Assembly (NCBI RefSeq): GCF_026586795.1
Contig: NZ_JAPFGY010000012.1
Span: forward strand, 30,372-94,371
Direction: 5' to 3'
DNA length: 64,000 nt
Origin: Erythrobacter sp. WG
GTDB lineage: Bacteria; Pseudomonadota; Alphaproteobacteria; Sphingomonadales; Sphingomonadaceae
Shown: in pieces, positions 26,467-35,247 of the stretch
How positions within the stretch are numbered: position 1 is the first letter of the stretch
Layout: the number at the start of each line of letters is the position of its first letter
The notes under the pieces: model-generated
The model's database searches: none
Told to the model about the DNA's origin: nothing
Seen by the model: the letters and a program-made list of their open reading frames with translations, nothing else
Program-made: the position numbers and the translations under genes

Positions 26467-27261
26467 ATGCGGATCGAGGCGGGCATGGCGGCGGTGGTCA
26501 CCGGCGGGGCAAGCGGGCTCGGCAAGGCGAGCGCGGCGGCCTTCGCGGCAGCGGGCATGAAGGTCGCAATCTTCGACATCAACGACGAAGCGGGCGAGGC
26601 GCACGCGCGCGACATCGGCGGGACCTTCCACCATGTCGACATCATGGACGAGGCCAGCGTCGAGGCAGGTTTCGCCGCCGCGCGCGCCGCGCACGGGCAG
26701 GAGCGCGTGACGCTCCACTGCGCGATGGCGTCGCGCCGCGGCAAGACGGTCGGCTGGGACAAGGAGGCCGGCGCCTACAAGCGCCTTTCCACCGAGGACT
26801 ATGCCTTCGGAGCCGAGGGCATTCTCATCGCAAGCTACCGGGTGGCGAGCATCTCGGCGCTGGGCATGGCCAACGCCGATCCGGTCAATGACGATGGCGA
26901 GCGGGGCTGCATCATCCTCACCGCCAGCGTCGCGGCGCAGGACGGGCAGATCGGGCAGGTGATCTATGGCAGCTGCAAGGCCGGGGTGAACGGCCTCGTC
27001 CTGCCGATGGCGCGCGATCTGATGGACCTCGGCATCCGGGTCAATTCGGTGATGCCGGGGATCTTCGCCACCCCGCTGATGCTGGGAATGAAGGACCGCA
27101 ATCCCGCCATGTGGGCGCAATTGAACGCCAGCGTGCCCTTCCCCAAGCGCCTCGGCGAGCCCGAGGAGTTCGCCTCGCTGGTGCTCGAGATCGCGCGCAA
27201 CAGCTACATCAACGGACACCAGTTCCGGCTGGACGGGGCGATCCGGATGCCGCCGAAATAG
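26467..27261 (+). CDS. SDR oxidoreductase, 3-hydroxyacyl-CoA dehydrogenase type II-like
   Basis: The 264-residue short-chain dehydrogenase has the cofactor motif TGGASGLGKA, Asp in VAIFDIND favouring NAD, active-site Ser in IILTASVAAQDG, and the Tyr/Lys pair YGSCK. The region after it (RDLMDLGIRVNSVMPGIFATP) resembles HSD17B10-type 3-hydroxyacyl-CoA dehydrogenases used in isoleucine or fatty-acid breakdown. The N-A-G of classic SDRs is replaced by CAMAS. A GAGAGGAA site precedes ATG 26467. It is monocistronic. Confidence 0.88.
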   Translation: MRIEAGMAAVVTGGASGLGKASAAAFAAAGMKVAIFDINDEAGEAHARDIGGTFHHVDIMDEASVEAGFAAARAAHGQERVTLHCAMASRRGKTVGWDKEAGAYKRLSTEDYAFGAEGILIASYRVASISALGMANADPVNDDGERGCIILTASVAAQDGQIGQVIYGSCKAGVNGLVLPMARDLMDLGIRVNSVMPGIFATPLMLGMKDRNPAMWAQLNASVPFPKRLGEPEEFASLVLEIARNSYINGHQFRLDGAIRMPPK

Positions 27262-27564
27262 CGCACGCCGATGGGCGGACATAGCTGGCGCGATCACGCG
27301 CCAGGGCGGTGCCGGCACCGCCCCGGGGTGCGCCCGGACCTCGGAATTCCGACTTCTGTATCTAAGAATATTCTAAGGTTCATACCCTTGATGAAAGTAA
27401 ATATGCAATAGTTGCATTTGTCTCCCGCGTGCAACACCAATGAAACAATGAGGTGCGCGCACAAACATTGGGAATTGTGCGATGTTCCCGTTCGTCTATT
27501 GGCTTTTGTTGCTATGCAACAGGCGCAGCGGAAACAATAGAACGGCCGGGCACAGCACGCAGGC
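27262..27564. other. Intergenic, AT-rich promoter region
   Basis: There is no gene in these ~300 bases. From 27350 to 27440 the composition drops sharply in GC. It contains a palindrome AGAATATTCT flanked by TCTAAG repeats (27361-27379), a perfect inverted repeat ATGCAA-TAG-TTGCAT (27403-27417), and GTTGC-TAT-GCAAC (27508-27520). Similar GTTGC/GCAAC units recur before the next porin gene (28733-28755), so a shared regulator is possible. Confidence 0.5.
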
Positions 27565-27597
27565 GGAACGATCCCACCTCTCTTTCAGGAGCGTTCC
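27565..27597 (+). promoter_or_regulatory. Hairpin covering the Shine-Dalgarno site, copy 1
   Basis: GGAACGATCC (27565-27574) can pair with GGAGCGTTCC (27588-27597) over 9 of 10 positions, with a 13-base loop. The 3' arm contains the GGAG ribosome-binding site of the gene starting at 27600. Exactly the same two arms recur before the next gene at 28879-28910. This suggests translation control by opening of the hairpin. Confidence 0.6.
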
Positions 27598-27599
27598 AT

Positions 27600-28601
27600 A
27601 TGACCATTCGTTTTGCTTTCGCCGCTCCGGCGCTGACCCTGGGATGTGCCCTGTCGGCCCCCGCGCTCGCACAGGGACCGCAAAGCGCCGCGATCGATGC
27701 TGCGGCCACCAACATCGTGGTGACGGGTGCGGGCAAGAGCACCGGGGGCGATATCGCCACTCTCGACCTGACCAGCCCCGCCGCAGCCGCCAGCACTGCG
27801 GCGATTCCGGTCGGCAACGGAGCGGGCGCTGTCGATATCGGCGTGTCGAGCGTCGTCGCGGTGGCCGCTGCGGCAGCGGCGCAGGGCGCACCGCCAGCGC
27901 GCGACGAGCGGTTCTCCGTGGTGCTCAACCAGGACAGCTTCTTCGGCTTCTACCCCACCTTCAACGGCCTCATCCCGGTGAGCGAGAAGGTCGATTTCAG
28001 CTTCTACGGCATCATGTGGACGACCTCGGACTTCTCGAGCGCGACCGGCTTCGGCTCTGACCTGTGGACCGAGTTCGGCATCGGTGCGAACTTCTATGCC
28101 GCCGACGGCAAGCTCCAGATCAAGCCGCAGGTCGGCATCACCAACGGCGCGCTGCTGTCGCGCGGCAATCTCGGCCGCGGGCCGCGCAACACCACCACCA
28201 CCCTCAATGGCGGCAACACCTTCGACGGCATCGTGCCCAGCCTCACCGTCAACTACAGCGACGACAAGTTCGAGGGCGAGTTCTACGCCGGCTACTACGC
28301 CGCGCTGCGCAACCGCTCCGAGAACGTCGGGGCGCTCGACTTCCTGCACACCTGGATCAACGCGGGCTACAAGTTCTCGAAGAACTTCTCGGCCGGCGGA
28401 CACATAGAGTTCCTCGCCAACACCCGCGTCGACCTGCCGCGCGCGCGCGCCCCGAACGTCTACCAGTGGTTCGGACCCTATGTGCAGTTCTCCGCCAAGA
28501 ACGGCTTCTTCGCCCGCTTCACCGGCGGCGTCGAGGAAGGTGGCGGCGCGGGCGGCAACCGGGGCGATTTCTACAAGCTCGCGGTCGGATTGTCGTTCTG
28601 A
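27600..28601 (+). CDS. Exported beta-barrel-like protein (DUF6733-type)
   Basis: The 333-residue protein has a signal peptide (ending APALAQG) and an Ala/Gly-rich low-complexity stretch to about residue 100. A domain rich in aromatic, alternating strands then begins RFSVVLNQDSFFGFYPTFNG and ends in an aromatic C-terminus (KLAVGLSF), as in outer-membrane barrels. Conserved phrases such as FSFYGIMWTTSDF occur in sphingomonad hypothetical proteins that I believe are grouped as DUF6733. Its function is unknown. A strong terminator follows. Confidence 0.7.
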   Translation: MTIRFAFAAPALTLGCALSAPALAQGPQSAAIDAAATNIVVTGAGKSTGGDIATLDLTSPAAAASTAAIPVGNGAGAVDIGVSSVVAVAAAAAAQGAPPARDERFSVVLNQDSFFGFYPTFNGLIPVSEKVDFSFYGIMWTTSDFSSATGFGSDLWTEFGIGANFYAADGKLQIKPQVGITNGALLSRGNLGRGPRNTTTTLNGGNTFDGIVPSLTVNYSDDKFEGEFYAGYYAALRNRSENVGALDFLHTWINAGYKFSKNFSAGGHIEFLANTRVDLPRARAPNVYQWFGPYVQFSAKNGFFARFTGGVEEGGGAGGNRGDFYKLAVGLSF

Positions 28602-28625
28602 CCCACTGACCCTGCGGCGCTGAAG

Positions 28626-28662
28626 GGGCGCTGTCGCCGGACATCGGCGGCAGCGCCCTTTT
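28626..28662 (+). terminator. Intrinsic terminator
   Basis: A 14-bp stem (GGGCGCTGTCGCCG / CGGCGGCAGCGCCC, one G-T wobble) with a five-base loop is followed by TTTT. It lies 24 bases after the barrel protein stop, so the two outer-membrane genes are separate transcripts. Confidence 0.9.
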
Positions 28663-28878
28663 GCATGGGCATGAGGCGGACTGCGGCGGGGCGACAGACG
28701 CCTACGCAAAATCAAATATATCTATCTGCGACGTGTTGCAGCAATGTCACGCAACAAGATGATAATTTGCAGCGCTTCCACATTCACTTTGTGCGCGCAG
28801 CAGAGCTGGATGATCTTGCGGCCCGACGTGACGGGGACCCGATTCTATCGGAGAAGAAATCCTGCACGCCGCGCAGGT

Positions 28879-28910
28879 GGAACGATCCAAACCTCTTCAT
28901 GGAGCGTTCC
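28879..28910 (+). promoter_or_regulatory. Hairpin covering the Shine-Dalgarno site, copy 2
   Basis: GGAACGATCC (28879-28888) and GGAGCGTTCC (28901-28910) are identical to the arms of copy 1, with a 12-base loop that also contains ACCTCTT. The right arm holds the ribosome-binding site for the porin ATG at 28913. The preceding 28663-28878 holds no gene; it is AT-richer, with GTTGCA and GCAAC units. Confidence 0.6.
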
Positions 28911-28912
28911 TT

Positions 28913-29887
28913 ATGTTCATTCGTCTCGCCCCGGCCCTCTCGGTCGCCGCGCTCGCCACCTGCCTTGCCACTCCCGCTCTCGCGGCCGAGACAGACGCCG
29001 CGATTCCCGGCCCGGTCGATGCCACGGCGAACCCCGCCGACGGCGCGGAGGATACCGCCGCAGCGCCGCTCATCCGCGCGATCCCGCCGATCGATTACGA
29101 CAAGGCCGCCCGCGCAGAGGACGCGGAGCCCGCCTTCACCGTCTCCGGTTCGGCGACGATCACCACCGACTACCGCTTCCGCGGGGTCTCGCAGAGCGAC
29201 AACGGCTTTGCCGTGCAGGGCGGCCTCACCGTCTCGCACACCAGCGGCGCCTATGTCGGCCTGTGGGCCTCGAACCTCGCCGGCTGGGGCACCTTCGGCG
29301 GCCCCAATCTCGAGCTCGACCTGATCGGCGGCTTCAAGTTCCCGGTCGGGCAGGGCACCGCCGACGTCGGCCTCGTGTGGTACATGTACCCGGGCGGCGC
29401 GGCGACCACCGACTTTGCCGAGATCTACGCGAAGCTCTCGGGCGCTGTCGGACCGGTCTCGCTGACCGCCGGCGTCGCCTATGCGCCGCCGCAGGAAGCG
29501 CTCGGCAACGTCTACCCGACCGGCGCGCGCTTCGTCGCCGGCCGGCCGCGCAAGCCCGGCGATACCGAGCCCAACCTCTACCTCACCGGCGATGCGGTCT
29601 ATGCCATCACCGACACGCCGGTGAGCCTCAAAGCGCATATCGGCTATTCGGACGGCAACCCGGGCCTCGGTCCCAACGGCACCAGCGTGGCCCCGACCGG
29701 CACCTATTTCGACTGGCTGCTCGGGGTCGACGTCACCCCGATCGAGCACCTCACCTTCTCGCTGGCCTATGTCGATACCGACATCAGCCGGGCGCAAAGC
29801 GCCTACCTGCTGCCCAACTTCGCGGCGCTCGACGGGGATTCGATCGCGGGCGCCACGGTGGTCTTCTCGGTCACCGCTGCGTTCTGA
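28913..29887 (+). CDS. TorF-family putative porin (TIGR02001 type)
   Basis: The 324-residue outer-membrane protein has a signal peptide ending TPALAAE and an acidic linker. The TorF/TIGR02001 signature follows (TITTDYRFRGVSQSDNGFAV) with YVGLWASNLAG, and the protein ends with an aromatic C-terminal strand (ATVVFSVTAAF). The family forms small, poorly characterised channels. The start follows GGAG in a hairpin shared with the preceding outer-membrane gene. Its own terminator follows. Confidence 0.88.
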   Translation: MFIRLAPALSVAALATCLATPALAAETDAAIPGPVDATANPADGAEDTAAAPLIRAIPPIDYDKAARAEDAEPAFTVSGSATITTDYRFRGVSQSDNGFAVQGGLTVSHTSGAYVGLWASNLAGWGTFGGPNLELDLIGGFKFPVGQGTADVGLVWYMYPGGAATTDFAEIYAKLSGAVGPVSLTAGVAYAPPQEALGNVYPTGARFVAGRPRKPGDTEPNLYLTGDAVYAITDTPVSLKAHIGYSDGNPGLGPNGTSVAPTGTYFDWLLGVDVTPIEHLTFSLAYVDTDISRAQSAYLLPNFAALDGDSIAGATVVFSVTAAF

Positions 29888-29908
29888 TCGGCACCCGATC
29901 CATCGGGA

Positions 29909-29942
29909 GGGGCGCTCCGCCAGCCGGCGGGGCGCCCCTTTT
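29909..29942 (+). terminator. Intrinsic terminator of the porin gene
   Basis: GGGGCGCTCCGCC pairs with GGCGGGGCGCCCC (one wobble) across a four-base loop and is followed by TTTT. It begins 21 bases after the porin stop. Confidence 0.9.
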
Positions 29943-30010
29943 CATTTGCCCCGCGCACCGATAGGTTTCGCTTCGCACACCCGAAAGGGGGCGAAGGGAG
30001 AGGGACGATC

Positions 30011-32281
30011 ATGCGCATGGCAACACTCGCGGCGGCCACCGCCGCGCTGGCTCTTATGGCAGCGGCGGGGGCGGCGGCCGCCCCGCGCTATGCGGCGAGC
30101 ATCACCCGCACCACCTACGGCATCCCCCATATCCAGGCAAAGGACTGGCGCGGCGTCGGCTACGGCGTCGCCTATGCCTATGCCGAGGACAATGTCTGCA
30201 TGCTTGCCGAGGAATTCGCCACGGTCGCGGGCGAACGCTCGCGCTTCTGGGGCCCCGAAGGCACGGCGACGCTCGGCTTCGACACGGTCGACAACCTCTC
30301 CTCGGACGTGTTCTTCCGCGCCGTGGTGGATCTTGCGGCCCTGCGCGCAGGGATACCGAAGCAGCCCGCGCGCGTGCAGCAGCTCGTCGAAGGCTATGTC
30401 GCGGGCTACAACCGCTTCCTGAGGGACAAGGGCGATGCCGGCCTCCCCGCCGAATGCCGGGGCAAGCCCTGGGTGCGCCCGATCACGGCCGACGATTTCC
30501 TGCGGCTGAACGAGAAGCAGATCCTGCTGGCAAGTTCGCTCAACCTCGCCGCCCCCATCGCCAACGCCGCGCCCCCGGGCAAGGCGGCGCCCAAGGTGTC
30601 CCTCACCCTGCCCGATCCCAGGGAACTCGGCGTCGGCAGCAACGGCTGGGCGTTCGGCGGCGATGCGACCGCGAACGGGCGCGGCATGGTGATCGGCAAC
30701 CCGCACTTCCCGTGGAAGGGCCCGAGCCGCTTCTGGCAGATGCATATCACCGGCCCCGACGGCTACAACGCGATGGGCGTCGGCATCGCCGGCACGCCGA
30801 TCGTGACGCTGGGCTTCAACAAGGACGTCGCCTGGACCCACACCGTCACCGCCGCGCGGCACTTCACGCTGTTCCAGCTCGCGCTCGATCCGGCCGATCC
30901 GACCCGCTACATGATCGACGGGCAGAGCGAGGCGATGACCCCGGTGACCGTCACCGTGCCGATGCCCGATGGCGCCGCGCCGGTCACCCGCACGCTCTAC
31001 ACCACCCGCTTCGGCCCGGTCTTCACCGTGCCTGCGCGCGGCATCGCCTGGAGCGCGCAGACCGCTTTCGCCCTCAAGGACGCGAACCGCGGCAACCAGC
31101 GCGGGCTGGAGGCATGGCTGCGCATCGGCACGGCGAAGAACGTGGGCGAGGTGAAGACGGCGGTGAGCGAGACGCTCGGCATTCCCTGGGTCAACACCAT
31201 CGCCGCCGACCGCTACGGCGACGCGCTCCATGCCGACGTCACCGCCGTCCCGAACGTATCGGCCGACAAGGCCAAGGCCTGCGCGACGCCGCTCTCGGGC
31301 CTGTTCGCCGAGCTTGCGGTGCTGCTCGACGGGAGCAAATCGGCCTGCGACTGGGACAATGCCCCCGGCACGCCCGCACCCGGCCTGATGCCCGCGAGCG
31401 ACCAGGCGGCGACCACCGTGAGGAGCTGGCTCACCAACTCCAATGACAGCTACTGGATCAGCAACCCCGCCATGCCGCACCCGCGCTTGTCGCCGGTGCT
31501 GGGCGCGTGGGGCACGCCGCTGTCCTTGCGCACGCGGTCTAACTTTCTCGAGACCCCCGCAGCGCTCGGCGGGGGCAAGCTCGACCATGCACGGGCCGAA
31601 GCGCTCGCCTTCGCCAACAAGAGCCTCGCCGCCGACATGGCGGTGGAGCCGCTGCTGGCGCTGTGCGGCGGGGCTGCGGCGGGAAGCCCGGCGGCGCGCG
31701 GGTGCGCGGCGCTCACCGGGTGGGATCGCCGCTTCGAGAACGCAAGCCGCGGCGCGGCGCTGTTCCGCGCCTTCTGGAGCCGCGCGGCGCGGGTGCCGGG
31801 CCTGTGGAGCATACCCTTCGACCCCGCCGATCCGGTCAACACCCCCCGCGACCTTGCCACAGGCAAGGTGGGCGACAAGCTGCTCGCCGCGCTCGGCGAG
31901 GCGGTGGAGGAATTGGACAAGGCCGGGATCGCGCTGGGCGCCCCGTGGGGCGAGGTGCAGCGCTTCATGTCCGGCAACGCGGCGATACCGGTCCACGGCG
32001 GCCCCGGCGCGGCGGGCGTGCTCAACGTGATGGAATCGCTGCCCGCCCCCGCCGGCCTCGCCCCGCGCCACGGGACGAGCTACATCCAGGTGGTCGGCTT
32101 CGATGCGAAGGGGCCGGTGGCGGACGCGATCCTCAGCTATTCGCAGTCCACCGATCCCGCCTCGCCCCACCACGCCGACCAGACCCGCGCCTATGCCGAG
32201 AAGCGCTGGGCGCGCCTGCCCTTCACCCCGGCCGAGATCAGGGCGCAGGCGATCGGCAAGACCCGGCGCATCGCGGAGTGA
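30011..32281 (+). CDS. Penicillin/AHL acylase family Ntn hydrolase, exported
   Basis: The 756-residue precursor has a signal peptide ending AAAAP, a ~180-residue alpha-chain region, and the self-cleavage site GVGSNGWAFGG with the nucleophile Ser at about residue 210. The beta chain follows, with NPHFPW and GTPIVTLGFNKDVAWTHT (oxyanion and Asn features). It resembles PvdQ/AHL-acylase relatives that cleave long-chain acyl amides such as acyl-homoserine lactones. The substrate is not proven. A GGGAGAGGGA site precedes the start. Its TGA overlaps the next gene's GTG. Confidence 0.9.
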   Translation: MRMATLAAATAALALMAAAGAAAAPRYAASITRTTYGIPHIQAKDWRGVGYGVAYAYAEDNVCMLAEEFATVAGERSRFWGPEGTATLGFDTVDNLSSDVFFRAVVDLAALRAGIPKQPARVQQLVEGYVAGYNRFLRDKGDAGLPAECRGKPWVRPITADDFLRLNEKQILLASSLNLAAPIANAAPPGKAAPKVSLTLPDPRELGVGSNGWAFGGDATANGRGMVIGNPHFPWKGPSRFWQMHITGPDGYNAMGVGIAGTPIVTLGFNKDVAWTHTVTAARHFTLFQLALDPADPTRYMIDGQSEAMTPVTVTVPMPDGAAPVTRTLYTTRFGPVFTVPARGIAWSAQTAFALKDANRGNQRGLEAWLRIGTAKNVGEVKTAVSETLGIPWVNTIAADRYGDALHADVTAVPNVSADKAKACATPLSGLFAELAVLLDGSKSACDWDNAPGTPAPGLMPASDQAATTVRSWLTNSNDSYWISNPAMPHPRLSPVLGAWGTPLSLRTRSNFLETPAALGGGKLDHARAEALAFANKSLAADMAVEPLLALCGGAAAGSPAARGCAALTGWDRRFENASRGAALFRAFWSRAARVPGLWSIPFDPADPVNTPRDLATGKVGDKLLAALGEAVEELDKAGIALGAPWGEVQRFMSGNAAIPVHGGPGAAGVLNVMESLPAPAGLAPRHGTSYIQVVGFDAKGPVADAILSYSQSTDPASPHHADQTRAYAEKRWARLPFTPAEIRAQAIGKTRRIAE

Positions 32282-32994
32282 CCCTGCCGCAGGCGCTCGC
32301 CTTCGACGTATTCGGCACGGTGGTCGATTGGCGCACCGGCATCGCTCGGCAATCGGCCGGCTTCCTCGCCGAGGTGGGCCTCGGCGCACGCGATCCTGCC
32401 GCCTTCGCCGACGCGTGGCGCGCGCAATACCTCGCGGCGATGGCAGGGATGAGAGCATCGGGCCGCGCCTTCGTGCCGCTCGATGTGCTCCACCGCGAGA
32501 TGCTCGAGACGGCCCTTCGCGATTGGGGCATCGATCCGGCTGCGTGCAAGGAGACGCTGCTCGCCGAGTGGACCCGCGCCTGGCACCGGCTCGATCCCTG
32601 GCCCGACGCGGTCGAGGGCCTGACCCGGCTCAAGGTGCGCTTTCCGATCGTCACCCTGTCGAACGGCAACGTCGCGCTGCTGATGAACATGGCCCGCCGC
32701 GCGGGCCTGCCGTGGGACGCGATCCTCGGCGCGGAGGTGAGCGGGGTCTACAAGCCCGATCCCCGCGCTTATCTCGCCACCGCCGAACTGCTGCAAATGG
32801 AGCCGGGCGCGCTGTGCCTCGTCGCCGCGCACCACAGCGATCTCGCCGCCGCGCGCGCCTCGGGGCTACTTGCCGCCCATGTCGCGCGCCCGCACGAATA
32901 TGGCGGCGCCCCGGCGCCCGACGCGCATCACAGGCAGGCATGGGACTGGTCGGCGACGAGCCTCACCGACCTCGCAGACCAGCTCGGCTGCTGA
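32278..32994 (+). CDS. HAD-superfamily haloacid dehalogenase type II-like
   Basis: The 238-residue protein has motif I DVFGTVVDWR with the nucleophile Asp, motif II TLSNGN, the Lys of motif III in SGVYKPDPRAY, and a final acidic motif AAHHSDLAAAR. These match type II (S)-2-haloacid dehalogenases. Many such genes act on other short 2-substituted acids. The GTG start overlaps the acylase stop, so translation is coupled. The C-terminus converges on the histidine kinase gene. Confidence 0.85.
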   Translation: MTLPQALAFDVFGTVVDWRTGIARQSAGFLAEVGLGARDPAAFADAWRAQYLAAMAGMRASGRAFVPLDVLHREMLETALRDWGIDPAACKETLLAEWTRAWHRLDPWPDAVEGLTRLKVRFPIVTLSNGNVALLMNMARRAGLPWDAILGAEVSGVYKPDPRAYLATAELLQMEPGALCLVAAHHSDLAAARASGLLAAHVARPHEYGGAPAPDAHHRQAWDWSATSLTDLADQLGC

Positions 32995-33032
32995 GCTGAG
33001 GCCGCCGCCGGGACGAGGCGGTCATGGCGGGC

Positions 33033-34403
33033 TCATGCCAGCGGCAGGCGCAGGGTGGCGATGGTTCCGCCGCCGGGTGCATCGCCAAGGACGAAGCTGC
33101 CGCGCTGCTGCACGGCAAAGTCGCGCACGATGCTCAGCCCCAGACCCGCCCCGCCCGTGTCGCGGTTGCGCGAGCCTTCGCCGCGTTCGAAAGGGCGCAT
33201 CAGCCGCTCGCGCTCGGCAGCCGGAATGCCCGGCCCTGCATCCTCGACCGAGATCAGCACATCGGTTCCCGCCAGCGCGGTCGTGACCGTCCCGCCGCCG
33301 GCATAGGCGATGGCGTTGCGCAGGAGGTTCTCGATCGCCCGGCGCAGGGCCGGTTCCGGCACGCGCACCTGCGCATCCGCGCCGGGCGCCAGACGGAGGC
33401 CCCGCGTTCCGGCATTCATCTCCTCGACGATCAGTGCAAGGACGGAGCGCACATCGACGAGCGCGGCAGGCGCGGCGGCATCGCGGGCGAAGTCGAGCAC
33501 CTCGCCGATCATCGCCTGCATCCGCTCGACATCGTGGACCATCCGCGACCGTTGCGGTTCCGGCACGCCCTCGATGCGAAGGCGCAGGCCCGTCAGCGGG
33601 GTGCGCAGATCGTGCGCGATGGCGGTGAGCATCCGGGCGCGCTCGCTCGCCTCGTCGGCGAGGCGTTGCTGCATCGCGGCGATTGCAGCCGCGGCCTCGC
33701 GCAGTTCGCGCGGCCCCTCCTGCGGGATCGGCGCAGCAGCATTGCCGAGCGCCCCCGCCAGCGCCCGGAAGGGGCGCGTCAGCCGCCGGGCATAGAACCA
33801 CGCCAGCGGCGTCAGCAGCAGCAGGCTGACGAACAGCGCGATGAGAATGCTGCGTTGCCATCCGCCCAGAAACGGCAAGGCAGGCTGCACCACCAGCCAG
33901 CGACCGTCGGCCTGCCTGAGGCTCGCCGCATAGGCCGGCAGCGGCAGATCGAGCAGCACGTGGCGAAAGGCCCCGGTCGCAGCGCCGGCTTCGACCACCT
34001 GAAGCTTCGCCGTATCGCGCTCGCGCAAGACAATTGTGCCGGGCAGCCCCTTGCCGAACATCCGCTCCGCCTCTGCCCTCGGCATGGTGCGGACACTGAG
34101 CGCGACCGATGGTGCCGCATCGAGCCGGGTCGCACGCACATCCCGGGCAGGTCTGCCGATTTCGGCGGCCAGCAGGTTTTCGATCAAGGGGATGCGTGGC
34201 CCATCGGGCGGTGCGGCGGCGATGCGCCGTTCGAAGCCGGGCGCCGGCGCGCGCAGCGCCATGATCGCCTCGGATGCAACGGTCCGCGTTGCCGGGGGCG
34301 GCGGCGCGGCGAGCACGATGACGGCCGTCGCCGCGACGCTGAGCGCTGCGACCGCGATGCCGAACCCGCCGATCGAAACCAGGGCGCTGGGCGTGCGCTT
34401 CAC
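33033..34403 (-). CDS. Sensor histidine kinase
   Basis: The 456-residue inner-membrane kinase has TM1 at about residues 12-32, a periplasmic sensor of ~150 residues with no recognised fold, TM2 at about 185-203, then a HAMP linker. Its HisKA domain has phospho-acceptor His264 in TAIAHDLRTPL, and its HATPase domain has N-box NLLRNAIAYA, DAGPGIP and GGAGLGLSIV. The GTG start overlaps the regulator stop. It signals through the adjacent response regulator and probably controls the divergent TonB receptor genes. Confidence 0.92.
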   Translation of the reverse strand: MKRTPSALVSIGGFGIAVAALSVAATAVIVLAAPPPPATRTVASEAIMALRAPAPGFERRIAAAPPDGPRIPLIENLLAAEIGRPARDVRATRLDAAPSVALSVRTMPRAEAERMFGKGLPGTIVLRERDTAKLQVVEAGAATGAFRHVLLDLPLPAYAASLRQADGRWLVVQPALPFLGGWQRSILIALFVSLLLLTPLAWFYARRLTRPFRALAGALGNAAAPIPQEGPRELREAAAAIAAMQQRLADEASERARMLTAIAHDLRTPLTGLRLRIEGVPEPQRSRMVHDVERMQAMIGEVLDFARDAAAPAALVDVRSVLALIVEEMNAGTRGLRLAPGADAQVRVPEPALRRAIENLLRNAIAYAGGGTVTTALAGTDVLISVEDAGPGIPAAERERLMRPFERGEGSRNRDTGGAGLGLSIVRDFAVQQRGSFVLGDAPGGGTIATLRLPLA

Positions 34404-35125
34404 AGGCGCTGGACCGCCGGGAGGAACCGGTAACCGGCGCCGCGCACGGTCTCGATCAGCGGGGCCGGATCGGCATTGGCGAGCTTGCGGCGAAGCCGGC
34501 TCACGGCGATGTCGATGGCGCGGTCGTAGGGGGCGGCATCGACCCCGCGCGCCAGATCGAGCAGCACGTCGCGCGAGAGGATGCGTCCGGGCCGCCGGGC
34601 GAAAGCGGCGAGCAGCGCGTGCTCGCCCTCGGTCAGCACCAGCGCGCGGCCGGCGGGATCGCGCAGGTGCCGCTGCTCGATGTCGAACCGCCACCCGGCG
34701 AAAGTCAGCGCGTCGCCGCTGCCGCCGGACTGTGCCGCTCGCTCGGCCACCGGTCGGCGCAGCAGTGCGCGCACCCTAGCCAGCAACTCGCGCGGCTCGA
34801 AGGGCTTGGTCATGTAGTCCCACGCGCCGACCTCCAGCCCGACGATCCGGTCGGTCACCGCATCGAGCGCGCTCAGCATCAGGATCGGCGTGCCGCCGGC
34901 GCCGAGCCGTCGGCACAGCGACAGCCCGTCCTCGCCCGGCATCATCACGTCGAGCACGATGAGATCCGCAGGCGCTGCCGCCAGGGCACGGTCGCACGCC
35001 GCGGCGTTCTCGGCTGCCTGCACGGCAAAGCCATGCATCCCCAGGAAATCGGCGATCGCATCGCGGATGCTCGCATCGTCATCGACCACGAGGATGGTCG
35101 GCAGGGAATCGGTCCGGGAAGTCAT
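34400..35125 (-). CDS. OmpR/PhoB-family response regulator
   Basis: The 241-residue protein has a receiver domain with acidic pocket VVDDD, the phospho-acceptor Asp59 in LIVLDVMMPGEDG, and Lys in MTKPFEPRELL. A winged-helix DNA-binding domain follows, with ALVLTEGEHALLAAF and the recognition helix DRAIDIAVSRLRRKL. It precedes the kinase gene (four-base overlap) and is divergent from the TonB receptor gene, whose promoter region (35126-35247) it probably binds. No clear direct-repeat operator was recognised. Confidence 0.93.
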   Translation of the reverse strand: MTSRTDSLPTILVVDDDASIRDAIADFLGMHGFAVQAAENAAACDRALAAAPADLIVLDVMMPGEDGLSLCRRLGAGGTPILMLSALDAVTDRIVGLEVGAWDYMTKPFEPRELLARVRALLRRPVAERAAQSGGSGDALTFAGWRFDIEQRHLRDPAGRALVLTEGEHALLAAFARRPGRILSRDVLLDLARGVDAAPYDRAIDIAVSRLRRKLANADPAPLIETVRGAGYRFLPAVQRL

Positions 35126-35247
35126 GGCAGCAGCAGATAGCCGGGCTTTGTAGCATTACCGTATCACGGTCCGATACAAGCGCGCCATCCGGTCGATACG
35201 CAAGGCTGCTTGTGTCCCCGCCAGGTTTGCGAACTTGGAGGAACCCG

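Noticed and set aside
29942..32458. An 838-residue minus-strand open frame
   Set aside because: It is antisense to the acylase and HAD genes, which carry complete catalytic motifs; no family resemblance in the antisense frame.
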